A DNA stretch of 64,000 bases from Pseudemcibacter aquimaris (GCF_028869115.1 NZ_CP079800.1:186001-250000); one strand, 5' to 3'; positions 53,126 to 62,610 are shown, counted from the stretch's first letter. Numbers and translations: made by a program. Notes: generated by a model from the sequence alone, not told the origin.

Positions 53126-54739
53126 TTGAAAAATTATGACGCAATCGTCATCGGCGCGGGTCACAATGGCCTGACCAATGCAGCCTTTCTCGCAAAAGCG
53201 GGACTTGATGTTTTGGTGCTGGAAAAGAATGATTATATCGGTGGCGCGACAGTTAGTCGTGAACTGTATGAGGGATGGAAATATTCAAACTGCTCTTACG
53301 TTTGCAGTCTTTTTCGTCCGGAAATTTATCAGGCGCTGGAACTTGGTAGACATGGATTAGAAGTTGTGCCCATTCAGGGCGGCATTACTTTCATGCAAAA
53401 TGGTGATTATTACGGCAACTATCATCAACATGATGTTCAGCGCCGCGAAATTGCCCGCCATTCAAAAAGGGACGCTGACGCGGCCATCCGTTTTGATGCG
53501 GATTTGATGAAATGGTGTCGATTGATCCGTGGTTTCCTGCTACGTACGCCACCAGATCCCGCGTCATTTAAAATTCGAGATGCCATGGAATTTGCGGCAC
53601 TTCTTAAAGCATTTTATGAGCTAAGTGAGGAACAAATTTATGAATTTATTCGTTTCTTCACCATGTCTATCGCGGAATATTTGGATGAATATTTTGAAAG
53701 TGAAGTAATCAAGGCGCATTTCTCCGGTGGCAGTATCATTGGTACGGGACTTGGTGTTTATTCACCGGGGACGGCTTATGTGCTGCTTCATCACGCAATG
53801 GGTGATGTAGACGGAAATGTCGGATCATGGGGGTTTGCCCGTGGGGGAATGGGGTCTGTTTCCAAGGCAATCGCATCGTCTTATAAATCCCATGGCGGCG
53901 AAATAAGAAGTGGTGCCGAAGTAAAAGAGATCAAGGTTAAAGGAAATAAAGCAACGGGTGTGACCTTAGCAAACGGTGAAGAAATTAATGCCAAGGTAGT
54001 CGTTTCAAACCTGGATGCGAAACGAACTTTCCTTAATATTATGAACCCGAACGATATTCCGGATGAAGTGGTCACCAGAGCAAAGAATTTCAAAATCCGT
54101 GGTTCATCAGGGAAATTAAACATTGCTCTTGATGCGATGCCGGAATTTTCAGCGCTGCCGAAAGGGTCGCCATTAACGCTTGGGCATATGCATTTTTCAG
54201 ATACGCTAGAACGGCTCGAGCGTGCATATGACGATTGGAAAGACAATAAATGGTCACAGGATCCATATGTTGATATCGTTATTCCAACACAATATGACCC
54301 GACCATGTCACCACCGGGTAAACATATGATGAGTGTCTTTGTTCAATATTGCCCATACGAAGTAGAGGGCGGCTGGACAGAAGAGAAAAAACAAGCCTTT
54401 GGTCAAACGGTGATTAATCAAATCGCAGAATATAGCCCGAATTTTAAAGATATACTGCTGCATGCGGAAATCAGAACACCAAAAGAAATAGAAGCAGAAG
54501 TCGGTCTTACCGAAGGGAATATTTTCCAAGGTGAACTGACACTTGATCAATTGATGTTTAACCGACCGTTCCCGGGGTACGCCCAATATCGGGGACCAGT
54601 GAAAAATATGTATATGTGTGGATCATCAAACCACCCGGGTGGTGGTGTGATGGGTGCGCCGGGCGCCAATGCGGCACGTGAAATCCTTCGTGATTTAAAA
54701 CGAACAAATACAACGCCGGAGGATTTTGGTGATGACTAA
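53126..54739 (+). CDS. phytoene-desaturase-like FAD oxidoreductase 1
   Basis: 537 residues from TTG 53126 (AAGGGG seven bases upstream); TTG 53120 is an alternative. N-terminal Rossmann FAD motif AIVIGAGHNGLTNAAFLAKAG and EKNDYIGGATVSREL. The C-terminal MYMCGSSNHPGGGVMGAPGANAARE closes the flavin site. This is the PYROXD2/CrtI-like family, which includes many uncharacterised amine or alkene dehydrogenases and is not evidence for carotenoid synthesis here: no phytoene synthase is present. It precedes a paralogue with an eight-base overlap, suggesting the two work together, perhaps as a heterodimer. Confidence 0.85.
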   Translation: MKNYDAIVIGAGHNGLTNAAFLAKAGLDVLVLEKNDYIGGATVSRELYEGWKYSNCSYVCSLFRPEIYQALELGRHGLEVVPIQGGITFMQNGDYYGNYHQHDVQRREIARHSKRDADAAIRFDADLMKWCRLIRGFLLRTPPDPASFKIRDAMEFAALLKAFYELSEEQIYEFIRFFTMSIAEYLDEYFESEVIKAHFSGGSIIGTGLGVYSPGTAYVLLHHAMGDVDGNVGSWGFARGGMGSVSKAIASSYKSHGGEIRSGAEVKEIKVKGNKATGVTLANGEEINAKVVVSNLDAKRTFLNIMNPNDIPDEVVTRAKNFKIRGSSGKLNIALDAMPEFSALPKGSPLTLGHMHFSDTLERLERAYDDWKDNKWSQDPYVDIVIPTQYDPTMSPPGKHMMSVFVQYCPYEVEGGWTEEKKQAFGQTVINQIAEYSPNFKDILLHAEIRTPKEIEAEVGLTEGNIFQGELTLDQLMFNRPFPGYAQYRGPVKNMYMCGSSNHPGGGVMGAPGANAAREILRDLKRTNTTPEDFGDD

Positions 54740-56267
54740 GAAAAATGTAATTATCATTGGTGGCGGTCATAACGGTCTTGTATGTGCAACAAAACTTGCA
54801 AAAGAGGGCCATTATGTAAATGTATTAGAAGCACGTGAAACCTGTGGCGGTAGTGCAGCCAAATATGAATTCGCAAATGGGTATCATGCGCCGGGCCTTG
54901 CGAGTGTTGTGCATCCGGTTAATCCGAAAATTGCAAAATCTATTGGCCTTAAAAACATTGGAACTGCCATTGAAACCATTTCACTTGGTGAAGATGGCCG
55001 TCATTTGACGCTCGGCATTAATCAGATTTCCAGAAATGGATTATCTGAAAAGGATCAAAAGGCCTATCAGGATTTCAAAAAAGAGTTTTTAAAATATGCG
55101 AAGGCGCTTGAGCCATTAACCTTGAATAAGCCTCCACGTCTTAAAGATATGGATAATAAAGATAAATTTACGCTCGCGAAATTGGGATGGTCGCTTCGTT
55201 TCGGTCTTGGCGCATCATCCATGCGGGAATTTTTACGTGTTGGCGGTATCAATATTTATGATGTGCTTAATGAATTATTTGATGATGAACAGCTTAAAGG
55301 CGCGATCGCGTTTGATGCGGTTCTTGGTCATCAAATGGGGCCACGTACGCCAACCACAGTGCTTACATATTTGAACCGCTTGCGCGGTGAAACTTATGGC
55401 GGACAATATATACCAACCGCTGATATGGGTAATGATTATAAGGTGGCTGCCGAAAAGGCAGGTGTCAAAATCGAAACGGGAATTTCTGTTCGGAAAGTGA
55501 TCATTGAAAACGGTCGTGCTGTGGGTGTTGAGCTTGAAAATGGTGAAACACGAACTGCGGATGTGGTTGTGTCCAATGCGGACGCGAAAACGACGTTTCT
55601 TGATATGGTTGGCGTTCGTGAAATGGATGCCATGTTCACACACCGCATAAGCAAAACCAGAACAAACGGTAATGTGGCCAAGCTTAATTTCGCACTATCT
55701 AAATTACCAACATTTACGGGATTGAATGAAAGTGATCTTTCAAACAGGCTGATTATTGCGCCAGACATGCGGTATATTGAGCATGCATTCAATCATTCAA
55801 AATACGGTGAAATTTCAGAAAATCCGATCATTGAAATTACGTTCCCGAGCCTTGTTGACGGATCGCTTGCATCAAACGGCGGACATGTCATGTCAGTATC
55901 GGCGAGTTTTGCGCCATATACGCTTAAAGCGGGATGGGATAAAAACAAAAGTGTATTTGCCCATAAGGTTCTTTCAACCATTGAGAAATACGCACCGGGA
56001 ATTTCTGCGGATGTAAAAGCGGATGATATTTTGACGCCGGTCGATATTGAACGCGATTTTAAGTGTAAAGGCGGTTCATGGCATCAAGGTGAAATGATGA
56101 TTGATCAAATGTTTATGATGCGTCCCATTCACGGAACGGCGCAATATAATACCCCAATTGATGGATTATATTTATGCGGCGCAGCAGCCCATCCGGGTGG
56201 TGGGATAACGGGAATACCCGGTCATAATGCTGCAGAGCGAATTATCAACATGGAAGGGGGTAAATAA
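54732..56267 (+). CDS. phytoene-desaturase-like FAD oxidoreductase 2
   Basis: 511 residues from ATG 54732, overlapping the previous gene by eight bases with GGAGG upstream. FAD motif VIIIGGGHNGLVCATKLAKEG, then EARETCGGSAA, and C-terminal GLYLCGAAAHPGGGITGIPGHNAAERI. Same family and order of motifs as its neighbour but clearly divergent, so an old duplication. Together with the following folate-binding GcvT-like protein it looks like a split version of dimethylglycine/sarcosine dehydrogenase, in which an FAD oxidase domain hands a methylene group to a GcvT domain; this comparison is inference. Confidence 0.85.
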   Translation: MTKKNVIIIGGGHNGLVCATKLAKEGHYVNVLEARETCGGSAAKYEFANGYHAPGLASVVHPVNPKIAKSIGLKNIGTAIETISLGEDGRHLTLGINQISRNGLSEKDQKAYQDFKKEFLKYAKALEPLTLNKPPRLKDMDNKDKFTLAKLGWSLRFGLGASSMREFLRVGGINIYDVLNELFDDEQLKGAIAFDAVLGHQMGPRTPTTVLTYLNRLRGETYGGQYIPTADMGNDYKVAAEKAGVKIETGISVRKVIIENGRAVGVELENGETRTADVVVSNADAKTTFLDMVGVREMDAMFTHRISKTRTNGNVAKLNFALSKLPTFTGLNESDLSNRLIIAPDMRYIEHAFNHSKYGEISENPIIEITFPSLVDGSLASNGGHVMSVSASFAPYTLKAGWDKNKSVFAHKVLSTIEKYAPGISADVKADDILTPVDIERDFKCKGGSWHQGEMMIDQMFMMRPIHGTAQYNTPIDGLYLCGAAAHPGGGITGIPGHNAAERIINMEGGK

Positions 56268-56268
56268 G

Positions 56269-57468
56269 ATGTCAGAAATGCATGATTTTAAAGAAGTCCT
56301 GAAACCAACACCTTTCCACGACCGAATTGAAAAATTAAACCTGATGAATTCATGGGCCCCTTGGGGTGGTTATAAAGTGTCAAGGGTCTTGGACAAGCTT
56401 GCCGCTGAATATTTTGCGGTACGTAGTGGCTGTTCCGTATTTGATATGACGCCCATGGAAAAATATCGCATTAAAGGACCTGATGCGCTTGAATTTTTAA
56501 ACAGGTTAGTGACAAGGGATGTTTCCAATTTAAAACCGGGCCGTGTGACTTATGTCGTGTGGTGTAATGATGCGGGCCGCGTGCTTGATGATGGGACAAT
56601 TTTCCACCTTGGTGATGATGGTTTCCGGCTTTGTGCAGCGCATCATCAACTTGATTGGTTGCTGTTATCAAGTATTGGTTTTGATGTCACCATCGAGGAA
56701 GAAACCCATGACGTCGCCGCTCTTTCCGTACAGGGGCCAACGTCATATTCTGTCCTGACCGAAGCCGGCATTGACGGGCTTTCGGATCTTAAGCCATTTG
56801 GTATTTTAAATACCAAACTCGGTGGCAAAGATGTCATGATTTCAAGAACCGGATTTACTGGTGACCTTGGTTATGAAGTGTGGGTTGATCCAAGTGATGC
56901 TTTAATGCTTTGGGATGCGATTTTCGGTGTTAAGGAACGCGGTCTTTATGATGTGCGGGCCATGGGGCTGGATGCACTGGAAATGGTGCGTATTGAGGCT
57001 GGGTTCCTGCTACCGGGTGATGATTTCGTTACCGCAGAAACGGCCGTTCGTTCCGGGCGTGATCGTTCGCCATTTGAGCTGGGCCTTGGATGGGCAGTGA
57101 GTTTTGATAAGCCGTATTTTACAGGGCGTAAGGCGCTTGAAAAAGAAAGAGTTACGCCAATAAAACGTAGACTTGTTAAGCTTTCAATTGAGGGTAATAA
57201 ACCACCAACAGATAGTTTTCTTTATGATGGTAAAAATGGTAACCGCATTGGATCAATACGAAAAACCGTATGGTCGCCGATCATGAAACAAAATTTTGCC
57301 ATGGCCGATATTGAATATCAAAATGGCAGAGTTCCAAATGAAATTTGGGCGGAAATTTATTATCAGAAAGAACTGGAATGGAAAGCCAACTGGGCTAAAT
57401 GTGAAATTTCCGAAAAGCCGTTCTGGAACCCGCCAAGACGAAATCAAACCCCGCCGGGTGCATTCTAA
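56269..57468 (+). CDS. GcvT-family (aminomethyltransferase/DmdA-like) protein
   Basis: 399 residues from ATG 56269, preceded by AAGGGGG; the frame upstream overlaps the flavoprotein and is not used. GcvT fold: YFAVRSGCSVFDMTPMEKY, FLNRLVTRDVSNLKPGRVTYV, ISRTGFTGDLGYEVWV, and LDALEMVRIEAGFLLPGDDF with the folate-site Glu. It ends in a GCV_T_C barrel (GRKALEKE). Such proteins move a one-carbon unit to tetrahydrofolate (glycine cleavage, DMSP or dimethylglycine demethylation). Absence of GcvH/GcvP argues against glycine cleavage. Last gene of the cupin-flavoprotein-flavoprotein-GcvT operon. Confidence 0.86.
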   Translation: MSEMHDFKEVLKPTPFHDRIEKLNLMNSWAPWGGYKVSRVLDKLAAEYFAVRSGCSVFDMTPMEKYRIKGPDALEFLNRLVTRDVSNLKPGRVTYVVWCNDAGRVLDDGTIFHLGDDGFRLCAAHHQLDWLLLSSIGFDVTIEEETHDVAALSVQGPTSYSVLTEAGIDGLSDLKPFGILNTKLGGKDVMISRTGFTGDLGYEVWVDPSDALMLWDAIFGVKERGLYDVRAMGLDALEMVRIEAGFLLPGDDFVTAETAVRSGRDRSPFELGLGWAVSFDKPYFTGRKALEKERVTPIKRRLVKLSIEGNKPPTDSFLYDGKNGNRIGSIRKTVWSPIMKQNFAMADIEYQNGRVPNEIWAEIYYQKELEWKANWAKCEISEKPFWNPPRRNQTPPGAF

Positions 57469-57479
57469 TTGCTCTCATG

Positions 57480-57518
57480 CTTCCGCTAGACGAAATCTAT
57501 ATGTTTGTTTAGCGGAAG
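57480..57518. other. long hairpin between convergent GcvT-like and IorB-like genes
   Basis: CTTCCGCTA pairs with TAGCGGAAG and the pairing continues inward to a 15-base stem with two G-U pairs and a seven-base loop. It includes the stop codon of the minus-strand gene. No strong T run follows on either strand, so it may be a weak bidirectional terminator or an mRNA 3'-end stabiliser. Confidence 0.5.
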
Positions 57519-59729
57519 TTCCCTTATCCGTTTACCAGTGGCTGCGAAAATGGCATTTGCAAGTGCTGGGCCGGCGGGTGGAACACTTGGTTCACCAACA
57601 CCGCGTACTGTGTTTCCGTTTTCTAACCCTTTAACGATAATTTCTGGGCATTGTGCCATATTCATTCCTTGGAATGCGTGGAAATTATCTTGTTCGGGTT
57701 TGCCGTCGCTATAGGTCAGTTCACAGTTCATGGCATGTCCTAACCCCCAAACAATGCCGCCTTTCACCTGATTATCAAAGTTAACCGGATCAAGCACTTT
57801 ACCGACTTCCAATGCGATATAAACCTTATCAATACGAATGCCGTCTGGTGTGTTCGTGACTTCGACGACCTCTGCTGTTGCAACACCAAATGAAAGCGTA
57901 AACGCCACACCGCGTCCACGATTTTCACCAAGTTCTGTACCCCATCCTGACATATCACGGACTGTTTCAAGAACTTTACGGGACGCATCATGCCAACAAA
58001 GGCGGATACGCTCTTCCATTGGGTCGGCGCCTGCTTCATGGATCAATTCATCAAGGAAGCAGTCATGCATAAAACCGTTTCCTGATGCACCAACGGACCG
58101 CCATGAACTGACGGGAACCATTACCGGGGCGCGGTATCCGGTTACCCGGTAATTTGGAATATCAAACGGCTGATCCCATGCGCCATCAACGATGGATTGG
58201 TCGGGTCCCGGTACGGATTGCCCCATACGCTGCATTGATGATTCAATGGTGGATGTATGGGCGATGGAAAGATCGAATGTTTCAACCCGTCCGTTATTAA
58301 TCTTGCCCCGTCCTCTTGCCATGCCGATGGTTCTTGGAAAGTCATGGGTCATGTCTTCTTCACGCATCCACGTCATTTTAATCGGTACATTTTGATGTCG
58401 GATTGCCAGTTCAACGGCCTGGTGAACATAGTCATCCTCTAACCTTCTGCCAAAACTGCCACCAGAATAAAGGGCATAGACAAAAATATTTTGCTGCGAA
58501 ATGCCGTAAATGCGTTCGATATTAGCCATCATGAATGTTGGTATTTGGGTGCCAGTCCAAATTTCTAGCTTTCCGCCACCATATTTCACGGTCGCGTTCA
58601 TTGGCTCAAGCGGGGCGTGCGCAAGGTATGGTACTTTATATTCAGCAGTCACCAACCCACCAGTAGCAAATGATAGCTCCACATCACCATCATCACGTTT
58701 CCGGCTGTCTTGTCTTTCTTCGGTAAAGCTATCTGAAACTTGTTTCCAGATTTCCTCTTGTTCCGCGGGATATGGGGCAGGGCCCCATTCAGCCTCAACC
58801 GCATTTGCCGCTTGAAAGGCACGCCATGTATTATCGGCAATAACACCAAACCCGCCAGTGACAGGGACAATATCAATGACACCATTCATTTCACGTGCAT
58901 TGGTCGCATCAAATCCGGAAAGACTGCCGCCGATGCGTGGATTGGTTTTTACAGTGGCATAAACCATGCCATCCATTTTGACATCAATACCAAATTCCTG
59001 AGTTCCCGTTGATTTGGCGGGAATATCAACACGGGTCATATCCTTGCCGATATATTTCCAGTCACGTTCCGGTCTAAGTACGACACTTTCCGGCAATGCT
59101 ATTTTGGTGGCTTCTAAAGCAAGATCGCTATAAGGAATTTTTTTGCCGTCAGGTAAGATGACATTGCCATTTTCTGTTTTTAATGTGCCGATGGCAACAC
59201 CATGTTTCATGGCAGCGGCCGTTTTTAATGTTTCGCGTGCGAGGGCGCCGGCGACACGTAATTTTTCATAACAGTCTGGTACCGTTGATGAACCGCCGGT
59301 GATTTGTAAGCCCATCAATTTACCAATTACGGGGCCGAGTAGCCTTGCTTTCGTCGCGAGGAAACTTTCATCAGTGGATGGGAAGCCAACGGCTTCTGCA
59401 CCAACGGCCGTATTATAATAAACACCACCATTTGGCATGCCGGGATCAACGTTAATTTCATTTAAATCCACGTCGAGCTCTTCGGCGAGTAGTGCCGCCT
59501 GAATACTATAGGCACCTTGCCCAAGGTCTGCGCGTGGTGTGATTAATGTAACACCATCCTGATTGATTAACACGTAAGGGGTAATGGCCCCTTCACCGTC
59601 CCCAAGGGTATCAAGAAGTGGGTTTTTAATTGGTTTTTGATATGAATAATATCCAAAGCCAATGCCCCCGGCGATGGCAGCAGAGCCAACAAGAAATGTT
59701 CTGCGGGTGATGGTTGCAATTTTTCCCAT
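57486..59729 (-). CDS. molybdenum hydroxylase large subunit (IorB-like)
   Basis: 747 residues of the xanthine oxidase family, isoquinoline 1-oxidoreductase beta type. Tat signal RRTFLVGSAAIAGGIG at the N-terminus, so the heterodimer is exported with the 2Fe-2S subunit as passenger. Molybdopterin cytosine dinucleotide motifs: QGAYSIQAALLAEEL, YSGGSFGRRLEDD, WRSVGASGNGF. The catalytic Glu is E713 in GVGEPSVPPAGP. It hydroxylates an aldehyde or N-heterocycle with water. A two-gene operon with the 2Fe-2S subunit (two-base gap). No FAD subunit, as expected for this branch; electrons probably go to a cytochrome encoded elsewhere. Confidence 0.88.
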   Translation of the reverse strand: MGKIATITRRTFLVGSAAIAGGIGFGYYSYQKPIKNPLLDTLGDGEGAITPYVLINQDGVTLITPRADLGQGAYSIQAALLAEELDVDLNEINVDPGMPNGGVYYNTAVGAEAVGFPSTDESFLATKARLLGPVIGKLMGLQITGGSSTVPDCYEKLRVAGALARETLKTAAAMKHGVAIGTLKTENGNVILPDGKKIPYSDLALEATKIALPESVVLRPERDWKYIGKDMTRVDIPAKSTGTQEFGIDVKMDGMVYATVKTNPRIGGSLSGFDATNAREMNGVIDIVPVTGGFGVIADNTWRAFQAANAVEAEWGPAPYPAEQEEIWKQVSDSFTEERQDSRKRDDGDVELSFATGGLVTAEYKVPYLAHAPLEPMNATVKYGGGKLEIWTGTQIPTFMMANIERIYGISQQNIFVYALYSGGSFGRRLEDDYVHQAVELAIRHQNVPIKMTWMREEDMTHDFPRTIGMARGRGKINNGRVETFDLSIAHTSTIESSMQRMGQSVPGPDQSIVDGAWDQPFDIPNYRVTGYRAPVMVPVSSWRSVGASGNGFMHDCFLDELIHEAGADPMEERIRLCWHDASRKVLETVRDMSGWGTELGENRGRGVAFTLSFGVATAEVVEVTNTPDGIRIDKVYIALEVGKVLDPVNFDNQVKGGIVWGLGHAMNCELTYSDGKPEQDNFHAFQGMNMAQCPEIIVKGLENGNTVRGVGEPSVPPAGPALANAIFAATGKRIRELPLNKHIDFV

Positions 59730-59731
59730 GA

Positions 59732-60190
59732 TTATGCCCCTCTTACCGTTTTGGCAGCCGATTTTATGGCCTCACGTATTCGGGGGTATGTGCCACAACG
59801 ACAAAGGTTCGCTGACATGGCGTCATCTATGTCCCTATCAGATGGGTTTGGATTTTCATTTAATAATGATGCGGCGGTCATCATTTGACCGCCCTGGCAA
59901 TATCCACATTGCGCCACCTGGTGATCAAGCCATGCTTGTTTCACGGCATTTATGGAATTTGATGAATCTTGTTCTTCAATTGTTGTAATTTCACCATCGA
60001 CATCACCCACGGGCATGGAACAGGATCTGATCGGTTCCCCGTCAATATGCACGGTACAGGCGCCGCAAAAGGCGATACCGCAACCATATTTAGGGCCCGT
60101 AATGCCAAGCTCATCCCTTAATACCCAAAGAAGCGGCATGTCTTCTTCAACGTTGACTTCATACTTGCGACGGTTGATGGTTAAAATCAT
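59732..60190 (-). CDS. 2Fe-2S subunit of molybdenum hydroxylase (IorA-like)
   Basis: 152 residues. N-terminal plant-type ferredoxin cluster [21 protein letters not shown], and C-terminal helical cluster [10 protein letters not shown] with CRCGTYPRI. This is the small subunit of xanthine-oxidase-family enzymes and relays electrons from the Mo site of IorB. First gene of the operon, divergent from tetR across a long palindromic operator. Confidence 0.92.
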   Translation of the reverse strand: MILTINRRKYEVNVEEDMPLLWVLRDELGITGPKYGCGIAFCGACTVHIDGEPIRSCSMPVGDVDGEITTIEEQDSSNSINAVKQAWLDHQVAQCGYCQGGQMMTAASLLNENPNPSDRDIDDAMSANLCRCGTYPRIREAIKSAAKTVRGA

Positions 60191-60231
60191 TTGGAATAAT
60201 CCCTTTAAACATTTTATACATAGGATATCAC

Positions 60232-60270
60232 CAATATAACTTTACTTTACGGTTAAGTAAAGTTATATTG
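60232..60270. promoter_or_regulatory. 39-bp inverted repeat, TetR operator in the iorAB/tetR divergent promoter
   Basis: Perfect 16-base arms (CAATATAACTTTACTT at 60232-60247 and its complement at 60255-60270) around the seven-base spacer TACGGTT. Inner ACTTTACTT/AAGTAAAGT resembles typical TetR operators. It sits 42 bases before iorA and 30 before tetR, suited to control both. Confidence 0.8.
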
Positions 60271-60300
60271 CATCTGTCACATGAATATTGGGATCATATT

Positions 60301-60891
60301 ATGAATAAAAAGGCGCAGGCAACAAGAAACAGAATTATTGATGCTGCCATACATTGTTATGCTGAACTTGGCGTTCAGGGTTCATCAATGGATATCATAG
60401 CAGAGCAGGCTGGTGCAACCAAGCCTACTTTGTATGCGCATTTCGGATCAAAAGATAATTTGTTTGAAGCGGTTCTCGCCAAAATGACGGAAGAACTTAT
60501 TGAAGAAGATAATTTTTCTTATGATCCAACCATTGAACCGGTTACGCAGTTAATTGCCATTTTTAACCGTCATATGGAGCGTTCTTTAAATCAGGATATC
60601 TTAAAATTTTATCGTGCATTACTGATTGAAACCATCAGGCGCGATGAAGATGTACCAGGTTATGACAATTCAAGAAAAGAAATGCTCTTAAGAAAATGGT
60701 TTAGTGATGCGCGCGAAGACGGCGTAATTGATGTGGATGATATTGAAACCACAACCAATAATTTACTCGCGATCATTAGTGGGCGTTTTTATTTTCCGTT
60801 AATCATGGGCATTAAGCATTTTACAAAAGAAGAATTAGAAAAAGAAATGGCCAAATCAATTGAAACATTTCTTTGGGCATTACTAAATTAA
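60301..60891 (+). CDS. TetR-family transcriptional regulator
   Basis: 196 residues from ATG 60301; the open frame upstream to 60268 would overlap the operator arm. N-terminal TetR DNA-binding domain TRNRIIDAAIHCYAELGVQGSSMDIIAEQAGATKPTLYAHFGSK (in two pieces), with a C-terminal AefR/TetR_C-like ligand domain (FYRALLIETIRR, TFLWALL). It is divergent from the iorAB operon and next to an exported amine oxidase gene 16 bases downstream, so it probably represses both in response to their substrate. Confidence 0.9.
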   Translation: MNKKAQATRNRIIDAAIHCYAELGVQGSSMDIIAEQAGATKPTLYAHFGSKDNLFEAVLAKMTEELIEEDNFSYDPTIEPVTQLIAIFNRHMERSLNQDILKFYRALLIETIRRDEDVPGYDNSRKEMLLRKWFSDAREDGVIDVDDIETTTNNLLAIISGRFYFPLIMGIKHFTKEELEKEMAKSIETFLWALLN

Positions 60892-60907
60892 ATTTTAGGA
60901 GTAGTGA

Positions 60908-62503
60908 ATGACAGATGAGATAAAATCATTTCAAAGCAAACGTGATTTCTTACAATCACTAGGCGTAATTGGGGGATCAGCAGCCGTTTATACGGCGATG
61001 CAGGGCATGGGAATAGCCAAGGCAGCAACATCCGAAAAGCCACCGGTTATGAACACAGAAGCAAACGGTAAAAAAGTCATTATTCTCGGCGCTGGTCTTT
61101 CCGGAATGGCGATGGCTTATGAAATGACGAAAAAGGGCTATGATTGTAAAATCATTGAGGCCCGCTCATTTGTCGGCGGTCGTTGTCAATCCGCACGAAA
61201 AGGAACGGTTCTTCAGGAAGTGGGCGGTGAAACACAAGTCTGCCGCTTTGAAGATGATCAATATTTAAACATTGGCCCATGGCGCATTCCTGCGGAACAT
61301 AAGCCAACTATTCATTATTGTCATGAATTGGGTGTGCCGCTTGAACCGATGCTTAATGAAAGTAATCATGCGTTACTATATTCAGAAAATATTGAAGGCT
61401 CGCTTAAAGGAAAACGGATCAAACAAATTGATGCGAAAATTGACAGGCAAGGCTATATTTCTGAATTACTTGCCAAGGCAGCTAGCGGCGGAAAACTTGA
61501 TGATGAATTAAATGAAGAAGATGTTGAAGGATTACTTGATTATCTGAAAAGTACGGGACTGCTAAGCCGCAAAGAGCTTAATTACCGTGCTAATCGTGCC
61601 CGTGGTCATTCAGAATATCCTGGAGCGGGACTTGATGGCGGTAAACTGTCAGAACCATTTGCATTATCAGATATCTTAAAAGTGAAACTGGCTGCGCTTT
61701 ATCACACAGCAGATCATCCTGCAGGTATGTTTCAAGTAAAAGGTGGAATGGATCAAATTGCTTTCGCATTTGAAGATAATCTACCGAATGGCATAATCAG
61801 TTTTAATTCTGAAGTGACAGATATCTATCATGATGATGAAAAGGTAAGAATTACTTATAAAGATACAAAGACGGATACTGAAAAAGCTATCGAAGGTGAT
61901 TTTGTTATTTCTACAATACCATATCCTGTACTTACCAAAATTCCCACGAATTTTAGTCAGGAACTAACCGATGCATTAAAAACGGCACGTACAGCGCCAG
62001 CTTATAAAATCGGCCTTCAGTTTGATAATCGTTTCTGGGAAAAGGACGAAATGATTTATGGTGGTTCGTCTTATTCCGATCTGGAACATCACGGTGAAAC
62101 CAGCTATCCATCCAGTGATCTTCATGGTGATAAAGGGGTTATTCTTGCGAACTATATTTTTGCGTTTGCAGGTTCGGTTGTGCTTAGTAACATGACGCTT
62201 AACGAGCGAATTGAACACGCCCTTAATATTGGTGAAAAATTGCACCCGGGTAAATACCGAAAATATTATAATGGTAATGCTGTTTCCTATTCCTGGCATA
62301 AAGATAAATATGCATTAGGTGGTGCTGCAGGCTGGTTTGGCCGCGGCATCAGAAAAAATCTTCCAACAATCCTTAAAGGCGAAAAACGTGTACTCTTTGG
62401 CGGTGATGGTGCATCGCCATATAATGTAGGCTGGATGGTCGGTGCATTTGAAAGCGCGTGGATGGTTATGAAGGAACTCGATAAACGTGCTGCTCAAATG
62501 TAA
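60908..62503 (+). CDS. exported flavin monoamine oxidase-like protein
   Basis: 531 residues. The N-terminus SKRDFLQSLGVIGGSAAVYTA is a Tat-like signal with KR in place of RR, a tolerated variant. FAD motif KVIILGAGLSGMAMAYEMTKKG with IEARSFVGGRCQSA, mid-region FQVKGGMDQIAFAFE, and C-terminal RVLFGGDGASPYNVGWMVGAFESAW, as in flavin monoamine oxidases and L-amino-acid oxidases. It would oxidise an amine or amino acid in the periplasm. It is 16 bases after tetR, likely co-transcribed, and ends at a strong terminator. Confidence 0.86.
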   Translation: MTDEIKSFQSKRDFLQSLGVIGGSAAVYTAMQGMGIAKAATSEKPPVMNTEANGKKVIILGAGLSGMAMAYEMTKKGYDCKIIEARSFVGGRCQSARKGTVLQEVGGETQVCRFEDDQYLNIGPWRIPAEHKPTIHYCHELGVPLEPMLNESNHALLYSENIEGSLKGKRIKQIDAKIDRQGYISELLAKAASGGKLDDELNEEDVEGLLDYLKSTGLLSRKELNYRANRARGHSEYPGAGLDGGKLSEPFALSDILKVKLAALYHTADHPAGMFQVKGGMDQIAFAFEDNLPNGIISFNSEVTDIYHDDEKVRITYKDTKTDTEKAIEGDFVISTIPYPVLTKIPTNFSQELTDALKTARTAPAYKIGLQFDNRFWEKDEMIYGGSSYSDLEHHGETSYPSSDLHGDKGVILANYIFAFAGSVVLSNMTLNERIEHALNIGEKLHPGKYRKYYNGNAVSYSWHKDKYALGGAAGWFGRGIRKNLPTILKGEKRVLFGGDGASPYNVGWMVGAFESAWMVMKELDKRAAQM

Positions 62504-62531
62504 GTGTTTTTAAGCTAATATAAAAATTAAG

Positions 62532-62557
62532 AAAATGCCCCTTATGGGGCATTTTTT
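62532..62557 (+). terminator. rho-independent terminator after the amine oxidase gene
   Basis: Perfect ten-base stem AAAATGCCCC/GGGGCATTTT, loop TTAT, ending in a run of T. Confidence 0.95.
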
Positions 62558-62610
62558 ATTTGTTGGGGAAATTTTTTAGGTATATCGTCTTATTAACCGG
62601 GGGAGGCCCA

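Noticed and set aside
53120-56267. Carotenoid biosynthesis cluster suggested by phytoene-desaturase-like genes
   Set aside because: No phytoene synthase, GGPP synthase or cyclase nearby; the neighbours are a cupin and a GcvT-like protein, and the family covers many other dehydrogenases.
56269-57468. Glycine cleavage system T-protein
   Set aside because: No gcvH or gcvP adjacent, and the operon partners are flavin oxidoreductases; a demethylase-type role fits better.
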